A stretch of 64,000 nt of DNA from Neisseriaceae bacterium (GTDB lineage: Bacteria; Pseudomonadota; Gammaproteobacteria; Burkholderiales; Chromobacteriaceae). The stretch covers positions 248,001 through 312,000 of the forward strand of contig JAIYAC010000002.1 in NCBI GenBank assembly GCA_027489245.1, read 5' to 3'. Position 1 is the first letter of the stretch. The number at the start of each line of letters is the position of its first letter. The translations under genes and the position numbers were made by a program. This document shows, piece after piece, positions 58,059-64,000 of the stretch. A model generated the notes under the pieces. It made no database searches. It had not been told where the DNA came from and saw nothing but the letters and a program-made list of their open reading frames with translations.

Positions 58059-58643
58059 ATGAAACCGTTTGGCAAACTATTGGCAGTGGCAGCACTGGCC
58101 TGCTCGTTGCTGGCGTGTACGCCCGCTGAAACCTTGTCGTTCAAGGGCACGGATATCAGCACCGCCGATTTTGGCCAGCCCTTTACCCTGACCGGGCAGG
58201 ACGGCAAACCGCATAATCTGGCCGATTACCAGGGCAAGGCGGTCGCGCTGTTTTTTGGCTATACCCACTGCCCGGATATCTGCCCGACCACCATGCTGGA
58301 GTACCAGCAGGTGATGAAGCTGCTGGGCAAGGACGCCGACCGCGTGCAGGTGCTGTTTGTCAGTATCGACCCGCAGCGCGATACGCCGCCTGTGCTGGCC
58401 GGCTATGTACCGTTCTTCGACAAGCGTTTCATGGGGCTGACCGGCAGCCCGGCGCAGGTGCAGGCGGTGGCTAGCCAGTACAAGATCGTGGCACAGCGGC
58501 AGGTGCGCCAGGATGGCGGCTACACCATGGACCATAGTGCGGGCAGCTATTTGTTCGATACCCGAGGCCAGCTGCGTGTTTATGTGCCTTATGGCACACC
58601 GTCAGCGGATATCGCGCATGATTTGCAGCAGCTGTTGCGCTAG
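58059..58643 (+). CDS. SCO1/SenC/PrrC-family copper chaperone, lipoprotein
   Basis: A 194-residue protein with lipobox LLAC (Cys20) and a thioredoxin-like fold. Copper ligands Cys71 and Cys75 lie in YTHCPDICPTTM, and the conserved His is in TMDHSAGSYLFD. It matures the CuA site of cytochrome oxidase, completing a ctaG-surf1-sco set. The oxidase genes themselves are not in the window. Confidence 0.9.
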   Translation: MKPFGKLLAVAALACSLLACTPAETLSFKGTDISTADFGQPFTLTGQDGKPHNLADYQGKAVALFFGYTHCPDICPTTMLEYQQVMKLLGKDADRVQVLFVSIDPQRDTPPVLAGYVPFFDKRFMGLTGSPAQVQAVASQYKIVAQRQVRQDGGYTMDHSAGSYLFDTRGQLRVYVPYGTPSADIAHDLQQLLR

Positions 58644-58690
58644 ACTTGGGTGTCATTTTTAGCCAGTAGCTGGCGGCGGATAAGCAGATT

Positions 58691-59440
58691 GTGACTGAAG
58701 AAAAACATAGCGGCGGCGAGCCCACAGACCTGTCCCGGTTTACCCTGTCTTCACGGGCCGAGATCGTGCAGCACTTGCGCTCGATTATCGCGCTGCGGCA
58801 GAACGTAACGGTGTTTTCCAACAAGGGTAAGTCTTTCATCATTACCCGGCTGCTGGATATCGACCCGCAGCGTGGCGTGATGGTGCTGGACTGGGGCGCC
58901 AAGGAACACGAAAACCGCATGTTGCTGCAAAGCGAGCGCAATGTGTTTGTCAGTGCGCCGTCTGGTGTCAAAACGCAGTTCGCCACCGGCGAAGTACGCG
59001 AGATCAGTTTTGAAGGCGCGCCGGCGTTTGAGGCGCCCTTGCCTGAGCAGGTGATCCGGCTGCAGCGCCGCGACTTCTTCCGTATTCATACCCCGGTAGC
59101 GCAACCGGTGATCTGCCGGCTGCCAGATCATCCGGAGGGGGAAAAGCTCATCCCGCTGTTTGATATCAGCCTGGGCGGTATGGCGCTCACGCTGACCCCG
59201 GCGCAGGCGGGCTGGCTCAGCGAGGGCATGGTGTTGCGGCAGGCAGTGATCGAACTCAAACCGTTTGGCACCTTGCAAGTAGGTGTGGAAGTGCGTCATA
59301 TCGTGCGCATGCAGCTGAAAAATGGCATGGAAATGCTGCGTGCGGGCTGTTTGTTCCAAGGTATGAACACCCCGCGCGAAACGCTGGTGCAGCGCTATAT
59401 CGCGCAGCTTGAGCGGGAGCGCCGTGCTCTGGTACGCTGA
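58691..59440 (+). CDS. ycgR: YcgR-type PilZ protein (cyclic di-GMP flagellar brake)
   Basis: A 249-residue two-domain protein. The YcgR_N domain covers about 10-118. The PilZ domain (about 122-240) has the cyclic-di-GMP signature RRDFFR (126-131) and DISLGG (158-163). YcgR binds the flagellar motor and slows it when cyclic di-GMP is high. The start is GTG, with no strong Shine-Dalgarno. It sits 30 bp before hisG; no flagellar genes are nearby. Confidence 0.88.
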   Translation: MTEEKHSGGEPTDLSRFTLSSRAEIVQHLRSIIALRQNVTVFSNKGKSFIITRLLDIDPQRGVMVLDWGAKEHENRMLLQSERNVFVSAPSGVKTQFATGEVREISFEGAPAFEAPLPEQVIRLQRRDFFRIHTPVAQPVICRLPDHPEGEKLIPLFDISLGGMALTLTPAQAGWLSEGMVLRQAVIELKPFGTLQVGVEVRHIVRMQLKNGMEMLRAGCLFQGMNTPRETLVQRYIAQLERERRALVR

Positions 59441-59470
59441 GGCCAACCTATTGCAACGCACCACGCCATC

Positions 59471-60112
59471 ATGACCCTGACCATTGCCCTGTCCAAGGGC
59501 CGCATTTTTGAAGAAACCCTTCCCTTGTTGGCCGCAGCAGGCATTGTGCCCGCCGAAGCGCCCGAATCGTCGCGCAAGCTCATCATCGGTACCAACCGCC
59601 CCGACGTGCAGCTGGTCATCGTGCGCGCCTCCGACGTCCCCACCTATGTGCAGTACGGCGCGGCCGACCTGGGCATTGCCGGGCGCGACGTGCTGATCGA
59701 GCACGGTGGCGCCGGCCTGTACCAGCCGCTGGATCTGAATATTGCCAAGTGCAAGATGATGGTGGCGGTGGAAAACGGCTTTGACTACGAGGCCGCCGTC
59801 AAGCACGGCGCCCGCCTGAAAGTGGCCACCAAATACCCGCAGATCGCCCGCGAGCACTTTGCCGCCAAAGGCGTGCATGTAGACATCATCAAGCTGTACG
59901 GCTCCATGGAGCTGGCCCCGCTGGTGGGCCTGGCCGACGCCATCGTCGACCTGGTGTCCACCGGTGGCACGCTGAAGGCCAACAACCTGGTGGCAGTAGA
60001 GCACATCATCGATATCAGCTCGCGTCTGGTGGTGAACCAGGCGGCGCTGAAACTCAAGTACGACACCATCCAGCCCGTGCTGGATGCCTTCGCTGGCGCC
60101 GTCCAGCCGTAA
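59471..60112 (+). CDS. hisG: ATP phosphoribosyltransferase, short form
   Basis: A 213-residue enzyme for the first step of histidine synthesis, joining ATP and [19 protein letters not shown] at the start, [12 protein letters not shown] and the PRPP loop [19 protein letters not shown] are standard. The short form lacks the C-terminal allosteric domain and needs HisZ, which is not in the window. The strong operon order hisG-hisD follows. Confidence 0.95.
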   Translation: MTLTIALSKGRIFEETLPLLAAAGIVPAEAPESSRKLIIGTNRPDVQLVIVRASDVPTYVQYGAADLGIAGRDVLIEHGGAGLYQPLDLNIAKCKMMVAVENGFDYEAAVKHGARLKVATKYPQIAREHFAAKGVHVDIIKLYGSMELAPLVGLADAIVDLVSTGGTLKANNLVAVEHIIDISSRLVVNQAALKLKYDTIQPVLDAFAGAVQP

Positions 60113-60122
60113 CTGTCCCCGC

Positions 60123-60134
60123 TGCGGCCAACCT
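60123..60134 (-). repeat. Dispersed repeat copy between hisG and hisD
   Basis: TGCGGCCAACCT, 11 bp after the hisG stop. Confidence 0.8.
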
Positions 60135-60166
60135 TGTGGTGGGTCGCGGCCCCCGGAGCCGCACGC

Positions 60167-61459
60167 ATGCAACGCCTGTCTTCTACCCAAGCCGACTTTG
60201 ACGCCCGCCTGAAAGCCCTGCTGGCGTTTGAAACCGCCCAGGACCCCGCCGTGGATACGGCCGTCGCCGCCATCTGCGAAGACGTGAAAGCCCGTGGTGA
60301 CGCCGCGGTGGTGGAGTACACCAACCGCTTCGACCGCATGAACGCTGCCAGCATGGCCGAGCTCACCCTCAGCCGCGAAGCGCTGCAAGCCGCGCACGAC
60401 CGCCTGCCAGCCCACGTGCGCGACGCACTGCTGGCCGCCGCCGAACGCGTACGCCGCTACCATGAGAAGCAGCTGGCGCATTCCTGGAGCTACGAGGACG
60501 AAGACGGTACCCTGCTGGGCCAGCAAGTCACCCCGCTGGACCGTGTGGGCATTTACGTACCCGGCGGCAAGGCCGCCTACCCCAGCTCGGTACTGATGAA
60601 CGCCCTGCCGGCCAAAGTGGCGGGCGTGGGCGAGATCATCATGGTGGTGCCCACCCCGAACGGCGAACAGAACGACCTGGTGTTGGCCGCAGCCTACATT
60701 GCCGGTGTGGACAAGGTGTTTACCTGTGGCGGCGCGCAGGCGGTAGCCGCCCTGGCTTACGGCACCCAGAGCGTGCCGCAAGTAGACAAAATCACCGGCC
60801 CGGGTAATGCCTACGTGGCCGCCGCCAAGCGCCGCGTGTTCGGCGTGGTGGGCATCGACATGGTGGCCGGCCCGTCCGAGATTCTGGTGATCTGCGATGG
60901 CGACACCGACCCGGACTGGATCGCCATGGACCTGTTCAGCCAGGCCGAGCACGACGAAATCGCCCAGGCCATCCTGCTGTGCCCGTCGGCCGACTACATC
61001 GCCCGCGTGGAAGCCAGCATTGCCAAGCTGCTGCCCGGCATGCCGCGCCGCGCCATCATCGAGCAGAGCCTGGCCAACCGTGGCGCGCTGATCCAGGTAC
61101 GCGACCTGGCCGAAGCCTGCGAAATCTCGAACTACATCGCCCCCGAGCACCTGGAGCTGTCGGTGGCCGAGCCCGACGCCTGGCTGCCCAGCCTGCGCCA
61201 CGCCGGTGCCATCTTCATGGGCCGCTTTACCTCGGAAAGCCTGGGCGACTACTGTGCCGGCCCCAACCACGTGCTGCCCACCAGCCGCACGGCGCGTTTT
61301 GCCAGCCCGCTGGGGGTGTACGACTTCCAGAAGCGCAGCAGCCTGATTCGCGTGTCGCACGCCGGGGCGCAAAAGCTGGGCAAAATTGCCAGCATCCTGG
61401 CGCACGGCGAAGGCCTGACCGCGCACGCACGTGCGGCAGAATTACGCCTGGACGAATGA
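60167..61459 (+). CDS. hisD: Histidinol dehydrogenase
   Basis: A 430-residue NAD enzyme that oxidises histidinol to histidine in two steps. [19 protein letters not shown], the nucleotide segment [26 protein letters not shown] and the zinc/substrate segment [11 protein letters not shown] are typical, as is [18 protein letters not shown]. The start [11 protein letters not shown] at 60167 has GGAG upstream; the frame is open to 60134. Confidence 0.96.
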   Translation: MQRLSSTQADFDARLKALLAFETAQDPAVDTAVAAICEDVKARGDAAVVEYTNRFDRMNAASMAELTLSREALQAAHDRLPAHVRDALLAAAERVRRYHEKQLAHSWSYEDEDGTLLGQQVTPLDRVGIYVPGGKAAYPSSVLMNALPAKVAGVGEIIMVVPTPNGEQNDLVLAAAYIAGVDKVFTCGGAQAVAALAYGTQSVPQVDKITGPGNAYVAAAKRRVFGVVGIDMVAGPSEILVICDGDTDPDWIAMDLFSQAEHDEIAQAILLCPSADYIARVEASIAKLLPGMPRRAIIEQSLANRGALIQVRDLAEACEISNYIAPEHLELSVAEPDAWLPSLRHAGAIFMGRFTSESLGDYCAGPNHVLPTSRTARFASPLGVYDFQKRSSLIRVSHAGAQKLGKIASILAHGEGLTAHARAAELRLDE

Positions 61460-61509
61460 AAATTTAACGAAACTGGCCTACGCTCCAAAGCACAAGGAGC
61501 CAAACGCCA

Positions 61510-62490
61510 ATGACACGTTATCTGGCCAGACTCTGTCTGGCCTTTCTTTTTGCCCAAGCCCACGCCGCTGCCCCCACGGTATTGTTAGTGGACAGCTATC
61601 ACGCGGGCTACGCCTGGAGCCAGGCATGGCGCAGCGCGCTAACGCGCACACTGGGCAGCTCGGTACGGCTTTCCTATGTCGAACTCGATAGCAAGCGCCA
61701 GCCGCGCGACCAGATGGAGCCGCGTGCCGAGCAGGTGTTGAGCCAGATCCGGCGTCAGCAACCAAGCTTGGTGGTGGTGGCGGACGACGCGGCATTGCGC
61801 TTTGTCGGTACCCGCCTGGCCGGCAGCCAGACGCCGGTGGTGTACCTGGGCATCAACCAGAACCCGCGCCATTATCTGCCCGACCATGCGGCCAACGTGA
61901 TCGGCGTGCTGGAGCGGCCGCTGATACGCCGTAACGTGAGCCTGATGCGCCAGATGGTGCCGGGTATACAGCGTGTCTTGCTGCTGTTTGATAATGACCT
62001 GACCTCGGAAGTGCTGCAGGACGAGCTGTTCGGCCGCGCCAGCAGCCTGCAGGATGGCAGCGTGCAGATCGACCTGGTGCGCGCCATTGACTACGCCGAC
62101 TGGCAGCGCCAGGTCAGCCAGGCTGGTAGCCGCTATCAGGCGATCTGGACCGGCCTCTACCAGACCCTGCGCGACAGCAACGGCAAAGTCGTGCCCGATA
62201 GTGAGGTCATCGCTTGGACGGCGGCCAACAGCAAGCTGCCGCTGTTTGCGTTCTGGGATTTTGCCATCGGGGCGGACAAGGCCATTGGCGGGCTGGTGTT
62301 GTCCGGTAGCGACCAGGGCAGGTTGGCCGCAGGCCTGGTGCAGCAGATCCTGTTTCAGCGCCGCCAGCCCGGCAGCCTGTTTCCGCTAAACGGCGGCAGT
62401 GGCCGGCTACTGTTCAGCCGCCGTGCGCTGCAGCGTTTTGGCCTGACCCTGCCGCCCGCCTGGGCCGGGCAAGTGCAGCTGATCGAGTAG
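61510..62490 (+). CDS. ABC-type sugar/sensor binding protein (PF04392-like), inside the his operon
   Basis: A 326-residue periplasmic protein with a signal peptide (TRYLARLCLAFLFAQAHA, then AAPTVLLVDSYHAGYAWS). The body resembles the ABC-substrate-binding family often fused to sensor proteins: VVVADDAALRFVGTRLAGSQTPVVYLGINQNP and AFWDFAIGADKAIGGLVLSGSDQGRLAAGLVQQIL. No permease or ATPase is nearby. It breaks the usual hisG-D-C-B order on the same strand. It carries a full repeat copy at 62320-62331. Confidence 0.7.
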   Translation: MTRYLARLCLAFLFAQAHAAAPTVLLVDSYHAGYAWSQAWRSALTRTLGSSVRLSYVELDSKRQPRDQMEPRAEQVLSQIRRQQPSLVVVADDAALRFVGTRLAGSQTPVVYLGINQNPRHYLPDHAANVIGVLERPLIRRNVSLMRQMVPGIQRVLLLFDNDLTSEVLQDELFGRASSLQDGSVQIDLVRAIDYADWQRQVSQAGSRYQAIWTGLYQTLRDSNGKVVPDSEVIAWTAANSKLPLFAFWDFAIGADKAIGGLVLSGSDQGRLAAGLVQQILFQRRQPGSLFPLNGGSGRLLFSRRALQRFGLTLPPAWAGQVQLIE

Positions 62491-62582
62491 CCGACCCGGC
62501 AGAATCCGGTTAGGATGACGGTTCTGTGAATTGATTGCGTCGGGCGTTGCCGGCAGTTCCAACCGGCCCCGCCGGTATTGAA

Positions 62583-63656
62583 ATGTCGAGCAAAATGTCT
62601 ATACAGCAGTGGTTCCGCCCCGATGTCCTGGCCATGCAGGCCTACCATGTTGCCGATGCAACGGGCTATCTCAAGCTCGATGCAATGGAAAACCCCTATC
62701 GTTTGCCCGAAGCGCTGCGCGCCGAGCTAGGCCAGCAGCTGGCCGAGGTGGCGCTGAACCGCTACCCGGACCCGCACGGCGCAGGCCTGAAAGACCAGCT
62801 CAAGGCGGCTTTCGCCATCCCCGCTGCGGCCGATGTGGTGCTGGGCAATGGTTCCGACGAGCTGATTACCCTGCTGACCCAGGCGCTGCCCGCCGATAGC
62901 GTGGTGCTGGCGCTGGAGCCTTCCTTCGTGATGTACCGCATGAACGCGCAGCTGTCGCGCATGCGCTATGTGGGCGTACCGCTCAACGACGATTTCAGCT
63001 TGAATCTGGACGCCACCCTGGCCGCCATCGCCGCGCACCAGCCGGCTGTGGTGTTTGTGTCCTACCCCAATAACCCTACCGGCCCGCGTTTTGCCCGCCA
63101 GCAGGTAGAAGCCATTCTGGCTGCCGCGCCGGGCCTGGTCGTGGTGGACGAGGCCTATCAGGCCTTTGCCGCCGATACGTTTATGGATCTGGCCGGCCAG
63201 CACCCGCAGCTCATTGTGATGCGTACGCTGTCCAAGATCGGCCTGGCGGGCCTGCGCCTGGGCTACGCTGCCGGCACGCCGGACGTCATCGCGCAGCTGG
63301 ACAAGGTGCGCCCGCCGTACAACGTGAACGTGCTGACCCAGGCCGCTGCCAAGTTTGCCCTGCGCCACCTGGACGTATTCGACGCCCAGGCTGCCGAGCT
63401 GCGCACCGAGCGTAGCCGCCTGGCCGCTGCGCTGGCTGCGTACCCGCAGTGCACGGTGTTCCCGTCCGAAGCCAACTTTGTCACCGTGCGCGTGCCGGAC
63501 GCCCCGGCGCTGTTTGCCGCGCTGAAAGCCGCCGGTATTCTGGTCAAGAACCTGCACGCTTATCACCCGCTACTGCAACACTGCCTGCGCCTGACCGTGG
63601 GTAGCCCCGATGAAAACACGGCCGTGCTTGCGGCCATCGATTCCTTTTTTGCCTGA
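62583..63656 (+). CDS. hisC: Histidinol-phosphate aminotransferase
   Basis: A 357-residue PLP enzyme making histidinol phosphate. YLKLDAMENPYRLPEALRAEL at the start, VLGNGSDELITLL, VVFVSYPNNPTGPRFAR, VVVDEAYQAFA and the PLP Lys in RTLSKIGLAGLRLGY are all in place. An ATG at 62595 with GAG upstream is an alternative start; the frame is open to 62535. Confidence 0.94.
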   Translation: MSSKMSIQQWFRPDVLAMQAYHVADATGYLKLDAMENPYRLPEALRAELGQQLAEVALNRYPDPHGAGLKDQLKAAFAIPAAADVVLGNGSDELITLLTQALPADSVVLALEPSFVMYRMNAQLSRMRYVGVPLNDDFSLNLDATLAAIAAHQPAVVFVSYPNNPTGPRFARQQVEAILAAAPGLVVVDEAYQAFAADTFMDLAGQHPQLIVMRTLSKIGLAGLRLGYAAGTPDVIAQLDKVRPPYNVNVLTQAAAKFALRHLDVFDAQAAELRTERSRLAAALAAYPQCTVFPSEANFVTVRVPDAPALFAALKAAGILVKNLHAYHPLLQHCLRLTVGSPDENTAVLAAIDSFFA

Positions 63657-63662
63657 ATCCCC

Positions 63663-64000
63663 ATGCGCACCGCTACCGTTACCCGCAATACCCTGGAAAC
63701 CCAGATCACCATCAGCCTGAACCTGGATGGTACCGGCGTAGGCCGCTTTGATACCGGCGTGCCGTTTCTGGACCACATGATGGACCAGATCGCCCGCCAC
63801 GGCCTGATCGACCTGGACGTGCACGCCCGCGGCGACCTGCATATCGATGCCCACCATACCGTGGAAGATATCGGCATCACGCTGGGCCAGGCCTTTGCCA
63901 AGGCTATTGGCGATAAAAAGGGCATCCGCCGCTATGGCCACGCCTACGTGCCACTGGACGAGGCGCTGTCGCGTGTGGTGATCGACCTGTCCGGCCGCCC
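63663..64000 (+). CDS. hisB: Imidazoleglycerol-phosphate dehydratase (partial, runs off the window)
   Basis: The ATG is 6 bp after the hisC stop and the frame stays open to the window end. The 112 visible residues include the manganese-binding [13 protein letters not shown] and [16 protein letters not shown] and the substrate loop [20 protein letters not shown]. This is the single-domain enzyme; the phosphatase domain found in E. coli HisB is not at the N-terminus here. Confidence 0.95.
   Translation, partial: MRTATVTRNTLETQITISLNLDGTGVGRFDTGVPFLDHMMDQIARHGLIDLDVHARGDLHIDAHHTVEDIGITLGQAFAKAIGDKKGIRRYGHAYVPLDEALSRVVIDLSGR

Noticed and set aside
58751..61426. An 891-codon minus-strand open frame
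   Set aside because: Antisense to ycgR, hisG and hisD; long only because stop codons are rare opposite GC-rich coding sequence.

Overview
The window is a GC-rich (roughly 60-65 percent by eye), gene-dense chromosomal segment of a Gram-negative bacterium. Protein families and gene order (ilvB-ilvN-ilvC-pssA-leuA, a beta-proteobacterial porin, short-form hisG, a chitin/GlcNAc PTS made of NagF plus NagE) point to Betaproteobacteria, most likely order Neisseriales, family Chromobacteriaceae. That placement is inference; no rRNA or tRNA gene was seen.

Layout: 1-8.6 kb holds the end of a hybrid sensor kinase, a YqiA-like esterase, an orphan binding protein, metH and several small genes, including a probable GH75 chitosanase-like protein. 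8.6-17.5 kb is a GlcNAc catabolic block: GntR regulator, nagA, SIS-type deaminase, PTS EIIA-HPr-EI (NagF), PTS EIICB (NagE) and gap. 17.8-23.1 kb carries two Lrp/AsnC regulators, a probable small RNA, a CtlX-like hydrolase and a BetT-like transporter. 23.4-25.8 kb is phoB-phoR with a PHO box. 26-33 kb has tal, a hemerythrin, a GNAT-AmpD fusion, a bestrophin-like protein, a frameshifted EamA transporter and kup. 33.1-42.4 kb is a second GlcNAc/chito-oligosaccharide locus on the minus strand: ABC importer, beta-N-acetylhexosaminidase, porin and nagK. 42.4-47.9 kb has a KAP-family P-loop NTPase, proS, a lytic transglycosylase and a 445-bp gene-free structured stretch. 48-54.5 kb is branched-chain amino-acid synthesis, with a LeuA carrying an extra N-terminal DNA-binding-like domain. 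54.8-59.4 kb has a lipoprotein, bioD, a cytochrome-oxidase assembly set (ctaG, a 47-residue membrane protein, surf1, sco) and a YcgR/PilZ protein. 59.5-64 kb is hisG-hisD-(binding protein)-hisC-hisB, running off the end.

How it fits together: the two amino-sugar loci form one route. A porin and an ABC importer bring in chito-oligosaccharides, a cytoplasmic hexosaminidase releases GlcNAc and NagK phosphorylates it. In parallel NagF/NagE import GlcNAc as GlcNAc-6-P. NagA and the SIS deaminase then feed fructose-6-P into glycolysis. Related TGGTATT/ATACCA operators sit before the GntR gene, before the ABC importer and before gap. At two of these loci TGGTATT-type units repeat with an exact 11-bp period.

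The most striking feature is a short dispersed repeat, GTTGGCCGCA (extended AGGTTGGCCGCA). I count about 48 exact 10-mer copies in 64 kb, balanced between strands, in genes and in gaps, often just after stop codons. Inverted pairs build hairpins, including a 30-bp perfect palindromic terminator. This resembles the DNA uptake sequences of Neisseriaceae, with a sequence I do not recognise from that family.
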